Under the pieces are notes generated by a model. The model saw only the letters and a list, made by a program, of their open reading frames with translations. It made no database searches and was not told the origin of the DNA. A stretch of DNA of 64,000 bases. Origin: Isoetes taiwanensis. Its lineage: Eukaryota > Streptophyta > Lycopodiopsida > Isoetales > Isoetaceae. Position numbers and translations under genes: made by a program. Below are positions 21,673 through 33,725 of this stretch, one piece after another. Where the stretch lies: contig JAJEKV010000003.1 of NCBI GenBank assembly GCA_021234155.1, positions 33,339,166-33,403,165 on the forward strand. Reading direction: 5' to 3'. The first letter of the stretch is position 1, and every line of letters begins with the position of its first letter.

Positions 21673-24600
21673 GGAAATTCTTCATTGTGTAGTTAATGTG
21701 AACATTATGTTAAATGATTAACATGCACAAACTGATTTGTTTTTTTATACGAGATACGTCCTTGGTGGAGCATTTAAGTGATTCTACAGCTGATTTTAAC
21801 AGCTAGACTTGGTAAACCAATCAGTACTGCGAATTGTGTTTTAATCTCTTTGTTTGCTGAAAGTTTTGCTGTGGAAAACAGGGCAATTGAGATGTCAAAG
21901 AAGGCTGCAGACAAAGCTGGCAAATAATAAGCATTGAGGCTATGGCCTAGCAACATCAACGCATAAAACGAAGCCCTGAGCCTACCACAAATCGCTCCCA
22001 CATTCCAGTACATGCCGATGTTTTGCTTCCTAGCTTCCGTCCTTTTTACTCCATAGCTACTACTTGCCTTTGCAAAATGGAGCTTTGCTCTCTCAGATAG
22101 TCCATGGTTTGTCGTGCACCTTATGAGTTTTGCATACATTTGGCCTTTTGTTCTCAACTATGACAACAGATGAGCAATTCTGCCTATCAAAGAATCATAA
22201 GCCGGTGCAAAATATATAATGGAAGCCATAATAAGTTTATGCAGCCAATTGGAAAATGATTTCTTTAGTTTTCACCTATTTTTTGCAGACCCTAGCAAAT
22301 GTTGAGGTCAGCTCGATGAATGCATGCTGCATTGGCTGGAGCTTGGCAAATTGACTTGCATTGGCAATGCCCTTGCCTCTAAAAACGTAAATCCTAGAGA
22401 TATGGCAACATGAACATACTAATATATCCTGGCAGCTTTAGTGGTGCTAGATGTGTTTCATTGCATACCATTTCAAATTTGTTATTGCAGTATTGGTAGA
22501 GCTACACGTGTTCGTGCTATTGGGTAGTGAAATTCCAATGCCACAGACCTTAATACATGTCCAACAACTTAAAATTGCGGGGGACAAAATGGTTGGAATA
22601 ACAAAAAAGTTCGGCCACGTCTATGCCGTGAACTTTGGTATTTATGAGAAGATGGTCTATCAAATCAGTAAGATTGCATTAAATTTGACCTATATGATAT
22701 TCAACAACAAACATGCCTATTCTCCAAACAGCCTATAGTAACATGTTTAAGTTGGCAACCTACACCAATACCTCAATCAACGTATGAATAGATATATACA
22801 CTCCATATCCAAGCTAATAGGCTCAATAGGCTCAATATTGCATATCTGACCTAGGGAATTGACCAAATAATTGACCACTGATTTGACGAGGCTTCATAAG
22901 AGATATCACATGCGAGCAGAATTTGGTAATGAAAAAACCAAGCAAGATATATGAAATCAACGTTTTCATTCCGTATACATCTTCATAGATGCGATGCACA
23001 AGGCGCCGGCTGTATAATATAAGATAAGATATTGTTTATTTGAAACAAAATTACAGATCCCAACAAAGTTAGATAAACTCTCCATGTTAGCTAAAGTAGG
23101 CACTAAGGTTATTTTTGGGTTGCCCCTAGGGGGCAAACCCTCGTTTATGTGGGTATGTGGGCATATTCAAGTATATCTTGCAGGCATATACCTAACATAT
23201 CTTGATGACCGCTAAAAAGCTGGTGCTACACAAAATGGTTGGTCATCCGACCCCATTCCTTCTCTAAACCTGGCTTTGTTCCTCGTTCAACTCGGTTTCT
23301 CTTCTCAAAGCAAAAGCGGCGAAGATGGCTCCATCCCGACTTCTCTTCGAGTCCCGGAGGCCACCATTCTGCCTAGATCACGCTCTGATGGAGCTTTTGT
23401 TGGCTTCGCCTCGGGGAATAAGAGGATGTGAAGAACATGCTTTCATGTTAGAGGGCTTTTTCAAACGAGTCGGATGGTAAGAATAGGTTTACGGATTGAG
23501 ATTCTTCAAACATAGTGGGATGTTTACGCTGGTTTTTATCTGCGTCTTCAAATAGGGTCCAATGGTTACGCTTCTTCAAACAAGGTATCATCCTTATCAC
23601 CGCAGGTGAGCTTGATGCGATTTGCATACTTAGAGGCGGTTTTAGCACCAGCTTCCTCCATCAAAATGCAATGTTAAGTAGGATATCTTTACCTTTCACA
23701 TGCAAAAGATCTTGCATTTTCTTGACGACTTGAGCACGCTTAGGAACCATATTACGCAAAGTGAAGATGTTTACCAAAAGATTTTAAATACTCGTTTTAG
23801 AGCAAAACAATTGGCGAGGTTGCCTCCATGTGAACAAAAGATCGGCTCAATAAGGCTGCGGCTTCAATCGTTCAATATCACCGAGGCTAGGCCACCATTA
23901 GTCCATATTTCCTCACGGTTCATCTATCGATAATTACGTTTCTAGGAGTTCGGGCGACTTCCTTTTAGAGGTAACCTATATTTGTTCGGTTTTTTTGAAG
24001 TCCATTGATTCTTCTCTGGCGGCTATGATCTGAAGGGGTTTTACGAGTGTATGCATTGGGGGTTGAATGCCATTTATGGATCCATGCTTGGCTGGTGTGC
24101 CTGGGTTTCATTTTTCTTGATCTTGGATTATACCGCCAATTGGGTAAACAATCTGTTCAGGATTTTGTTGCCTCTAGAAGGCTATGATTCTCCTAGATCC
24201 TGTTGAAATGCAAGATCTTGGGGGAATGTCTTGGGTCGAGGCGGTGTATTATCATTTTTACGCTAGTGCTTTTGACTGGACGTTCATTTGGCAAGTATGT
24301 CATTAGTGCTTGTTTTGAAGGCATGCAACGATTGATTTTCATAGATGCTATTAAAAACTCAATGTCTTCTTGTGGAGCAGTGGTATCTGCGGTCCATAAT
24401 AAAAAAGCTTGGCGTTCAGTCGGATTCGTGCAGTTACTTATGCAAAATATGCTATAGTTGGATATATTATGCAACATCCTGGAGTTCCGGGTATGCATAA
24501 ATTTTCTGGTGTTTTATATCTGGAAGCACTTATATGCTTTTATGTTTGCATGTCTTTCGAAACAGGCCTTGTAAATCACACAAAAGGTTTTGCAAATTAC

Positions 24601-25244
24601 ATGTACCTTTGTCTTCAGCTTGGTATCTTTGTCTTCCGCTTGGTAGGGAAAACTAGCAAGGTGCATACGAGCAGACAAAACTCAAAAGTGCATGTTAGAT
24701 TTGGGAAGGTAAGCCTATGCCTTGTTGGAAGAGAATATAACCTTCTGCATGTTTTTTATTGATTATTTAACACAAGTTGGCAAGTTAGCTTTGGAGAAGA
24801 AACCCTTCACCAGAATCTTGCTGCCATCAATGAGAGTTCATCTTAAAAACATGAACATTTGTGATGTGAGGTTATCTCTACCATTAATATTGGAATGTGC
24901 ATCATGGGCCTCAAGAGCTTGGTATCTTGTGTTTACATTTCGTTCAATAATATCATAAAGTTGATAATATTGTCTCTTTGTCTACAATTAAGAATATATT
25001 TTCATAAGAAAGACACAATATGAAAATGCTGCACTGACATTAGTTATTGCAAAACATTGGTACAAAGCAAAAAAAAAACAATAGACCTTTCCCAAAACAA
25101 TAGACCTTGAAACCACAATGTTTTTTGTTTGTAATATTGTTCCTCCACCCGTAGTTTGCTTTATATTACATGTCTAAAACACTTAAAACAACAAATTTTA
25201 TTTGTAGCTTTACTTGAGGCGTTGTAAATTGGTTTTCCACGTGT
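21673..25244. other. Long stretch without a recognised gene
   Basis: Several open stretches of 60-130 codons occur, including one on the minus strand at 21774-22157 and one on the plus strand at 24409-24762, but none matches a family I know and none shows a convincing exon structure. The stretch 23280-23960 has coding-like patches in broken frames (for example around 23515-23700) and may be an old element. The composition is otherwise AT-rich. Confidence 0.4.
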
Positions 25245-25398
25245 AAAATAACATGGTTTTTTAGAGACAATACTGCTTCCCCACGTGTTGTTTTTCTAAA
25301 TATTACATGTCTAAAGTGCATAAAATAACATGGTTTTTTAGAGACAATACTGCTTCCCCACTTGTTGTTTTTCTAAATATTACATGTATGAAGCGCAT
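25245..25398. repeat. 77-bp tandem duplication
   Basis: AAAATAACATGGTTTTTTAG starts at 25245 and 25322. Both copies run through AATACTGCTTCCCCAC and TTGTTTTTCTAAATATTACATG. A looser third phrase (AAAACAACACG) follows near 25460. Confidence 0.85.
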
Positions 25399-25562
25399 AA
25401 AACAATCGTTAGTATACTTTTGTGGTGTTGTAAAATGAATTTTCAATATATAAAACAACACGTATTTTTTTGGGTTGTACATGAATATAGGGGACCTACA
25501 AACTGATTGTAAGGACATGGTAGGGGTCTACTTTAATTTAAATACTTCACCCTGAAGAAACT

Positions 25563-25588
25563 GGAGGGCAACCCTCCGTGCGCAGCAC
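25563..25588 (+). mobile_element. Possible Helitron-like 3' terminus (hairpin pair)
   Basis: Two adjacent small hairpins are present, GGAGGGCAACCCTCC followed directly by GTGCGCAGCAC. The same string occurs in inverse orientation at 47651-47675, so it belongs to a dispersed repeat. GC-rich hairpins just before a CTRR end are a Helitron hallmark, but here the expected CTRR is not clear (TTATCTCC follows). Confidence 0.3.
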
Positions 25589-26024
25589 CTTGTTGCAATT
25601 ATCTCCAAAGTATAACCACCGAAAAACAATGTCTTTCCAAATTATTAATCATCTTTTCCCTTCATCTCCATTGTCACCTTGCCTCTTGGCGCTCCGGGGT
25701 TCCAAAATGAAGTATCCCTGCTCTAAAGCCTCTTAAATACTTGCAGCTTTCAGTCTTGAATAGTCGATTTTGTCTGAATAATCTAGCTACCTGAAACTCA
25801 GAACATGCCATTTTCCCCTTTGTTGTTAGCTCTTATTTCTTATTTGGAGCTTGATATGCTTCTATTCTTTCTTGGATGAAATATTATGTTGTGATTGCTC
25901 TACAATGATACGTAGTGGCAAATACCTGCACTCTGCAATGCTTGGAGCAATGTGCATTCTTCACAGTACTGCTAGAATCGTTCATTTAACCAGGCCATTA
26001 ACACTTAACCATGGGCTTTAACAG

Positions 26025-26793
26025 GTGCGGCAGAAGGTAACACCATACCAGCACTAGTTTGCACTGATCTAGCTGCTAGGGGACTTGATCTTATAGTTGA
26101 CCACGTTATTATGTTTGATTTTCCTCGCAACTCTGTTAAGTGGAGGATTTATTTGCCCATGGTGCTGGCTTTTTGCATGATGAGACATAACATGCATTGG
26201 TCTTGCAGATTGATTATTTACACCGTACAGGAAGAACAGCACGGATGGGAGCCAAAGGTAGACATTTGCTACAGATACTAATTTTCATCAGCAGATAAAT
26301 AGGTTCTTGCTGATGTGATCTATTCTTGACTTCATGGACAGGCAAAATAACCAGTTTAGTAGGGAAGCGTGATTTGATACTTGCTGAACAAATTGAAGAT
26401 ACCATTAGCAAAGGTGGAACTTTAGAAGCCATAATATCCAATAGAGAAGAACTAAAAGCTGCCAAGGAGAAAGAACTTAAGGAAAAGCAGAAGACCAAGG
26501 CCAAGCTAATCAAAGGCGGAACGACCTAGGCAAATGAGAAAATCAACTTTAAAGTTGTCAACGAAGGCAATAAATGGTCAAAAATGACAAAGTCTGCAGT
26601 CAAAGAAGGAAACAAGCCATTTGCAAGCTCAAAATTTACAAAGATTCGTACCAAAACAAGAGCAGTTCAAAAGGTCAGAATAATTAAAGATAAAGAGCTA
26701 CCAAGGGTAGGCGGTCGTGGTACAAGGCTGGGTGAGGTTGTGAAGAAAGCAAAGAACTTTGCAAAAACGGTAGCAAGTGTTCTCATATGCTAA
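26025..26793 (+). pseudogene. DEAD-box RNA helicase, 3' exons (RH39-like)
   Basis: Three exons can be read. The first, 26025-26134, encodes [15 protein letters not shown] (motif V) and [13 protein letters not shown]. The second, 26209-26257, encodes [17 protein letters not shown] (motif VI). The third starts at 26342 with KITSLVGKRDLILAEQIED and a Lys/Glu-rich tail. Both introns (26135-26208 and 26258-26341) obey GT-AG and restore the frame exactly. The wording is closest in my memory to plastid-type plant helicases such as RH39, but that assignment is tentative. The frame meets a TAG at 26527-26529, yet stays open beyond it for 87 more codons of basic, Lys-rich sequence (for example GGRGTRLGEVVKKAKNFAK). 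Upstream exons with motifs Q, I, Ia, II and III are not found in the preceding kilobases, so this is probably a gene fragment. Confidence 0.8.
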
Positions 26794-27542
26794 ATGGAAG
26801 ATATAAGTACTTTTTGGCCCATGAGCAGGACAGTGAAATTGGAAGAATCCTGGGGTTGAAATTCAAGCATTTCTGGTGTTTGACAGGTGGAAATCTCAAG
26901 ATGTTAAGCTAGCAACAAAATATGGGACGTATTGTAAAGTATTGGCAGATGTTAATCAATCAGCGGCACACGAGAGGGTGCAAAGCCCACTTATTTAACA
27001 TGGACTTTGGGCTAACAATAGTTCCCACTTTTTATTTGGAAAGTATTTCTATTTCTTGGTGAAGCTGGGAGACCCTTGAAGAGATTGGCATACTTCCCAA
27101 CTAGCTGGCACCATAGTTTTTTGCTTCATCATGGTTGAAACATGAGGTTGGCACTGGTCAACTTATAAAATTAAGTGAAAATTATGTCACAGTTATTGCA
27201 ACGCCTGGAGGTTAAGATTAACTTGAAGTGGCGTAAGTTCATAGGAAGATCGATTTTTAAAAGGGGCACTTTGGACCCTATCGTTGTAATTTGAAGGTAC
27301 GAAGAATAAAATCTGAAAGCAAATATCAGAATGGTCACTGTACTGGTTTATGTTCACGCCACATTTTTATATTAAACACGATTTCTAACCTAATTGTGAC
27401 ATCAGATGTGAACCGGAAATGGTCCAAGAACAATTGTATATTTTGCACATAACCTATTGTTGGATTTTCTGTAATGTAAATGGGTGAACAACAATTCCGC
27501 TGGGTCTAGTGCATCGTCTTAGCTCCTTAGATACATTCTTGG

Positions 27543-27575
<33 letters not shown>

Positions 27576-27628
27576 AACAGAAATGCAGGCTTGTGGCAAA
27601 GAATAGGGGGATTGGAGAAGTTTGAAGG
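26794..27628. other. Non-coding, includes a 31-base poly(A) tract
   Basis: No gene is recognised after the helicase fragment. A run of 31 A residues at 27543-27573 looks like the tail of a retroposed sequence on the plus strand, but I could not define its 5' end or a target duplication. Confidence 0.45.
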
Positions 27629-29536
27629 AAGAATAAGAATAAGAATAGTTTTTTATCGTCCATTGAGACCAATCGGCCTATGGGACCCAGAAGGAGCGCA
27701 GCAACCTTACTACTGTCCGGGTTAAAAAACCCTCGCCCCGAAGGGTTTTCGAGGGAAAAATCGTGGCGGTAATAAGAATGACATCATTATGAAATAAATG
27801 TGTATGTACATGTCAAGCGCGTGCCCGAGGACATAGCTGATCTCGCATGTCTATGATCTCCTGAAGGTATGATCCTAGCACCCATATGGATGTCGTGCTC
27901 AATGTCACATGTAGCGGTGACCAGGCTTGACCAACTCGGCCTGCTGCGTCCGGATTTGATCATATCTTTGGGCAACTTTGAAGGGTATGAGATTCATCCT
28001 CAATGACTCCCATTTGGCGGCATTGACGAGCACGCCCTGGCGTGGCTTACCAATCCATCCGCTGTCTCAATTCGAAGATGATATGTCCCTCGCGAATGGA
28101 GGCAATGAGTCTCAAGGCTTTTCATGGGCAAGTGGGTGCGCGGGTAGCATTCGCGGGCCTCGTTCCAATGTGGGATTTATGTGGCCGGGTAGTAGTGTCT
28201 TTGTGTTGACTGTTCAAGGGCGGGCATCCCAAAGCTTCTTTGATGAAGCAAAGCGTCAAGATATTGCCTCCGGCTATGGCGATTCGCCTCTGTTTGCACA
28301 TGTATGCACATTGCTCTGCACAATCCATCTAGCCATCCATTGAGCTCTCTTTTCCCTCCAAGCGGAGGCCTTGAGGCTTTGCGCCCCATTGCCATGATAT
28401 AAGCTAGTTTAGGGAGGCGAGCATCGTCCATATTGACCACCTTACAAATGAAATAGACAATGTGGCGATCAAGGGCCGCCCTCTGAAGAGGCAAGAATCT
28501 GTCTCTGCGGTGGGAATTTGATATGGGATTGGACTTCACCCTAGTGCTCGTACCAAGAAGGCTTTTCGCTTTTGCTCCAAGTCATTCCAAGTAGCGAGGG
28601 ATACTCATGGGCCCCATACTTCAACCCCCGAGTAAAAGGGCGAGGCTCCACTAAGACCTTGAGCAGGGTGTGGTGATGGGTCTAATCATATAACTCCACT
28701 ATATGACTATTGTTTTGCATTGCGATAGTGCCTTCCAAAATAATAGCCAGAACTTCAGTGTCAGTATGGATGTGTCCCGGTGCATAGTAGAAGGAAACTC
28801 CACTCCCAAATATTTGTATGTGGATGCTACTTCTACATTACGCCCTCGATAATTTAAGGAGGGATCCTCGGTACGCCGTGAAGATGATATGAAAACCACC
28901 TTAGTCTTGGCCAAATTGACATGCATATCGATTAAAAATGACAAAATGTGTCCTTAGCATCAAGATGTCGATTGCATGTACGTCCGCTGGTGTGTAAGCT
29001 AGAAGGTCTACATCATCAGCATATATTAACTGCTTGATGATCTGGTAGAGAAGGTGAGCCCCGTCGGCCCCATTATCAGCAAGCTAGCTCTCCAATTGAT
29101 CAATGTAAAGACCAAACAATGTTGGGGAGAGAGGGCATCCCTGATGAACCCCAATACTACTATCAAATGGTTGGCTTGTCGGCTGGAACCGACCCGAGCA
29201 TCTTTCATATAGCCTGTACACTGCATTCTGCAAATCTACAGGAACCCCCAGCTGTCGCAATCTTGCCCATAGTTTTTCCCGAGGCACAGTATCAAATGCC
29301 TTCGCAAAATCCACGAAGCAACAATATAGATCATGACGGCGGTTCCTGCTGTCTTCAACCAGAGTTCGCAATGTGAAGATGTGGTCAATGATTGAGTGGG
29401 GTCTGAATCCTGCCTGGGTGAGGGCCCGTATCTCTGCTGCCTCTGCCCATCCCGTCAACTGTTGCTCGAGAATCCCAACAAGCAATTTTGCAAACACCGA
29501 ATTGATCGTGATTGTTCGGTATACTTCTGCGCACAT
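27629..29536 (-). mobile_element. Non-LTR retrotransposon of a second clade (RTE-like), 5'-truncated
   Basis: On the minus strand, sequence from 29536 to about 27629 encodes part of a reverse transcriptase and a C-terminal Cys/His segment, then ends in a structured 3' UTR. The last bases are copies of TTATTC rather than poly(A), as in RTE-type elements. Near the 3' end, CCCTCG and CGAGGG can pair around an inner AACCC/GGGTT stem. Related 3' ends occur at 37629-38045 and 42788-42884, and perhaps at 35483-35540. Stops and frameshifts are frequent between 29000 and 27800. Confidence 0.85.
29000..29536 (-). pseudogene. Reverse transcriptase fragment of the RTE-like element
   Basis: The minus-strand frame 29536-29084 reads YRTITINSVFAKLL, QAGFRPHSIIDHIFTLRTLV, motif A in CCFVDFAKAFDTVPREKLW and motif B in GVHQGCPLSPTLFGLYID. 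In another frame just downstream comes LIYADDVDLLAYTPADV with the catalytic YADD. The domain differs strongly from the L1-type enzymes in this window, for example in having VDFAKAFDTV and an asparagine-poor, Arg-rich finger, which is why I treat it as a different clade. The N-terminal endonuclease is absent because of 5' truncation near 29530. The frameshift between motifs B and C disables it. Confidence 0.88.
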
Positions 29537-30024
29537 AGATTCTCGCTTATAGCTTTAGCTTCTGCAATTTATCATTGCATTAGTCTCAAAGTGCATGCAT
29601 ACTACAATACAAATTGGCATGTCATAGAGATCAGTGAATGAAGATGCAGGGTTTGCAAACAAAGTAATGAAATGCAAAATCTTTAGGGTCTTGTGCTCCA
29701 CCATCTAATAAGTTGATTTAATGTTTCTTTTATAGATATTGATGCTTTAACAAGGTTCAACTAAGGACACACTAGGCACACGTACTTGGATCATTTTATT
29801 GTAACTTTGTATCAAACCAATGTCTTTGCTTCTGAACACTTTTTCTCTTCTCTTAGCACATGCCAGTGAGGTATACTATATTTGTCAACACCAGATAATA
29901 TTATCGTTGCGCAAAACTAGCTGTGCAATGGAGTTTCTTGAGAGAAATGCCTGGTGATAACTTCTGCAAATCAAAAAGCCTATTGTAGTGTTAGCTAAAA
30001 ATCACACATGAAGTTTTGAAAAGG
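29537..30024. other. Non-coding
   Basis: Nothing is recognisable between the RTE-like element and the dispersed repeat at 30.03 kb. Confidence 0.4.
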
Positions 30025-30029
30025 CTTAG

Positions 30030-30156
30030 GTATGACTGTCAGTTAATGAAGATAGTTGTTTATCAAGATAGTTGTATGATTATCAGTTAAGGTAGCTGTG
30101 CGCAATAGATTCTCTCCTTCAGTTAGGCATCCTATTCATGCACACCATAACATCCT
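30030..30156 (+). repeat. Dispersed repeat, copy A
   Basis: The segment contains ATAGTTGTATGATTATCAGTTAA, AGGCATCCTATTCATGCACA and CCATAACAT. Closely similar copies lie at 33726-33845 and 34360-34552. It abuts the broken 3' side of the copia fragment that follows. Confidence 0.75.
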
Positions 30157-31390
30157 TTGTTATATACATTCCTTTCAGCTTCAGCTTCAAAGATCCTGTA
30201 AGCCCTGTATGCTTGGTTTTCTCGACTAAGAAAGAAACACTTAGTATGTCTTGAATGATCGTCAATAAAAGTAATAAAGTATCTTTTCCCATGCATACTT
30301 CTAACGTTAATGGGTCCACAAAGGTCAGAATGTACCAATTCAAGAAGTTCTTCAGCTCTTTCATGTCTTTTTGGAAAAGGTAGCCTAGTGCTTTTACCTA
30401 CCATGCAGCCATAACACACAAAGTCATTACTGTCAGCAACAATGATTATCCCCTTTTTAATCATCTCCTTAATATTTCCTACATTAGCATGTCCCAACCT
30501 CTCATGCCAAAGCTTTAATGTTGGAATCTCCACTGAATTTATACTTCCAGACAAGATTTTGCTATGAAACCCAAATAAATTGCCAACACGTTTTGCAAGG
30601 AACTTAATTTTATTATTCTCAAATACTTTGCAACAGTATTTGTCAAATATAAGTTTGAATCCCATGTCAACCAGTTGGCTGACTGAAATTAAGTTCCTCA
30701 CAATGTTGGAACTGACAAAACATTATGCAAATTAACAACATTGCCTTCCAGATCATACAACTCAAGCATTCCAGATTCCTTGACTTCTTGCAGTTCACCA
30801 TCACCCATTTGCACAAAAGTGGAATTTCTTTTCTTCCTTTCCTTAAGAGCATCAGTAGATTTCACTACTGATCTCTCAGGTCCACTATCTATGACAAGCA
30901 TATCACCAGCCTTGTTAGCTTTTTCATTTGAAATAGAGCATGCAGCAAATTTACATACCTCTACTTCAGTGTCTTCTTCCTCAGCTCCACCATCTTGTGC
31001 CAAATTTATACTGCTAGTACCTTCATTCCTTTTCGTGTTGCTACCCCTCTTACCATAGCTTGGATTTCTTTTATCCTTGTTCTTGTTTCCAATACCTTTA
31101 GGGTCGACAAGCTGGACAAGGCTACACTATCTGAGACCCTCACAATTAAAACACCTATTTTCCTTCAATTTTGGGCAGTTATTCTTCAAATGGCCATATG
31201 AGTTGCATCCATAGCAAGGACCTACTTTCTTTTTTTCATTTCCAAATCGTCCTTTCTTTTTCCCTGCAAACAGTAACTCAGCATTTTCTTCTTCTCCTTT
31301 TAATATTTTCTGTTGCTCAATTTCAGTTCTTATCATAAGCTCAGCCTTTTCTCTATTTCTAGCTACTGTTCTAACCAAAGTCTGCAAACT
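30157..31390 (-). pseudogene. Ty1/copia remnant 3: gag C-terminus, protease, start of integrase
   Basis: On the minus strand the order is gag C-terminus with zinc knuckle CYGCNSYGHLKNNC and half of a second knuckle (CFNCEG), then protease with VIDSGPERSVV (usually DSGA), then the pre-integrase and integrase start. The last part includes LWHERLGHANVGN, a Cys pair CYGCMVGK, HSDLCGPINVRS and FITFIDDHSRHTKCFF. The frame shifts near 31127 and 30700. Reverse transcriptase, RNase H and both LTRs are missing. The right side is fused to a protein-kinase pseudogene; the left side ends against a dispersed host-type repeat. Confidence 0.88.
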
Positions 31391-32203
31391 GATTCTGTCC
31401 TTTGAGTTGGGCTGCAACATAGCCATGACAAGGCTCTTTGCTTCATGGGACACAACATCGGCAGCGGGACGAGGCTCGAGGTCGCGAGATCTTCAGGCGG
31501 GCGATGTTTTTGATAGATAGAGAACATGTTGAGGTGGGGGAAGGAAGGCAAGCCAGTAAGGCATTCATAAAGGATCAAGCCCAAGCCCCATATGCCAACC
31601 TCAGTGGAGTAACGTTTGTGGACAACCTTGGGAGCAAGGTAGGTGGGAGTTCGACAGCAATGTAAGGCAAGGGCGGGATGGGAGAAGGAGGCTGAGATAC
31701 CAAAGTCTGCAATCTTAACGTTGTAAGGTTGGGCGGCGGGGAGGGGAGGAGAATATTGGCAGGCTTCATATCCCGATGGACAACGCCATTGGAGTGCACA
31801 TACTTGATGACCAAGGCCAGGTTTAGGGCCCGGTCGCTTCATTGTTAGGCGACTCGCCTTGGTTGATTCTAGAATCCAAGCTGCACTCGCATAGCTCCAT
31901 TATGAAATGCACGTAGGAGCCGTCTTCTTCGCTGATCACGTCCTCCAGACAAACCACTCCTGGGCAGATCGCCAGCTTCCGCATAATCTCCTCCTCCTGT
32001 TTTGCCTCTGCATCTCCTGCTCTTTCGATCGACATGCTTTTGCATGCAAATTCCTTCTTGCTGCTCCTGTTTTGGCTCAGATACACTGTCGCTTGCCCAC
32101 CTCCCCCTATCACCTTCACTAAATCATAACTCTTCAGCAGCTTTGGATACACTGCTCCATACAGCTTGTTCAGATTCTTCATCTCCGTCGCCTCTTTCTC
32201 CAT
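31385..32203 (-). pseudogene. Protein kinase gene, frameshifted and 3'-truncated
   Basis: The minus-strand ATG at 32203 starts a Ser/Thr-type kinase domain: the glycine loop VIGGGGQATVYL, the ATP-binding Lys in FACKSM, a Glu-rich helix C, then (after a frameshift near 31820) the catalytic loop VVHRDMKPANILL. After another shift come IADFGIS, PTYLAPKVV in place of the usual APE motif, and WGLGLILYECLTGLPSFP. After a third shift, EAKSLVMAMLQPNSKDRIS forms the end of the C-lobe. There is no membrane segment. The family is not certain; the compact, intronless form and short N-terminus would fit a cytoplasmic kinase. The last helix runs into copia gag sequence near 31385. Confidence 0.85.
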
Positions 32204-32478
32204 TCCGGCAATTCTGGCTGATCGATTTCACGTAAACAAACACGGAAACCCTACTTACAGTTTTTTTCCAGACAATGGAGCGCGTCAGTTATGGTTAGTG
32301 GGGATTCGATGGCTAACGGCATGAAACTAAGGAATCTATTGCATGTTTGACCACAGATGTTACCTGCTTCATGCTTGCTCCAGAATATTATTGATGTGCT
32401 TGTGGCATAAAGCATTGAAGGAAAAATGTTGTGATATGTTATTCCAGTCCTTATCTTGATATGTGTATGATTGTCAAA
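32204..32478. other. Non-coding upstream of the kinase pseudogene
   Basis: This could contain the former kinase promoter and leader, but no clear TATA box was identified on the minus strand. Confidence 0.35.
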
Positions 32479-32487
32479 TAGTTTGAA

Positions 32488-33716
32488 TTTTTTTTTTTTT
32501 TTTTTTTTGAAGGTAAGAAAATTTTGTATTCAACAGATTGGACGAATTACAACATAAAGATCCCTCATGGTTCAGATTTAGATTAAGTACAACGGATCCC
32601 GCATGGATCTAAAATTTTATCTGAAGCTCTTGTACTCATAAGCTTCTCTCAACCTCTTCCTTCATCCAACTAGTACTACAGTATCAACATCTTCGTAGTT
32701 AAACAAAGTACTTACAGGAGTCAAGTGCCCATTTTCCAGGAGATGAAGAGGAAAGAAATGAAGAGTAACTTGAGCAATCTCCCGCACTGCTCAAAGAAGC
32801 CACTTATGCTTCAAACTATGATCATATCCACAAATCTACTTATATCTGTGAAGTCAAATAGAGATGCTGCATTGTTGGGATATGCCAGTCAGCCAACCTG
32901 AATAAGCTAGACACACAGCCCAGCCGCCAAAACTCTCCTCCAAAGTATGGTTCATGATATGGGAGCGTCGTCCTAGCCACAATAAGATTCCTAGCTCGGC
33001 ATTCTCAAGAAATCTCACAGTCTATTAATAAACTTGCAAATACTGATCAAAGAACTCTGCTTCCTTCCAAGAAAATAGCCCTAGATCTTTCCGCTAGTAG
33101 GAAAGAGCAAGAGGAAGGGAATCATACAACTGTTTAAAGAATCTGGATTAAGATAATAGATTGCTAGAAATCAAAAGAACCTCAAGCCCCTTTTTCTCAA
33201 AGCTATGCAGAAATCTGCTCCACCTTATAGACCTATGTGCCTTTTTAGTGGTGTTCTTGCTTACTAAGAAAGTAAGAAAAGAAGAATTTATGCCAGGCCA
33301 GCCACTTTAGCATCTCCTGAGAAAGAGCCCTTGTAGCCTATTCCACTAATTAGAAATAACAAAGATTGGGGCAGCCAAAAATTCTTCCCAAGATCTTCCT
33401 TTCTTGCAAGAAACATAATGCCTCAGATGCATTAGAGTAGAAAGACCACGTTAGTGGGTTACCTGTACGCTTATAAGAAAGCCGCCCTGAAGAAGCTTCA
33501 AGAAATAGATTATCTGACAATCTTGGATGCAACAGATCCGGCAGAAACCTTTGCAAGAAACCTTGGCTAGCATCTGTAGAAGTAAAGAAAACTCTGGAAG
33601 CATTGCAGCAGTGCCGATTTGAGAGAAGAGGAGAGCGGCTTCCCTTCTCTCACGCCGCCCTAGCCGCAGGCGCCAAGAACGGTCATTCCCCCGAGAAGTT
33701 TTTCCGCTAAGAGGCC
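32488..33716 (-). mobile_element. LINE-3: 1.2-kb retroposon with poly(A) tail
   Basis: On the plus strand it starts with a run of 21 T (32488-32508), which is the poly(A) tail of a minus-strand insertion. The direct repeat TAGTTTGAA flanks it at 32479-32487 and 33717-33725. The sequence before and after matches the uninterrupted repeat copy at 34.36-34.55 kb, so that copy shows the empty site. The body has short open stretches (for example minus 33556-33350) that I cannot identify. It could be a 5'-truncated LINE, a non-autonomous derivative or a processed transcript. The GC-rich end near 33640-33700 resembles a transcript leader. Confidence 0.8.
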
Positions 33717-33725
33717 TAGTTTGAA

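Noticed and set aside
27543-27573. Poly(A) tail showing that the helicase fragment is a processed pseudogene
   Set aside because: The helicase fragment keeps two GT-AG introns, and the A tract is about 750 bases further on with no matching target duplication found.
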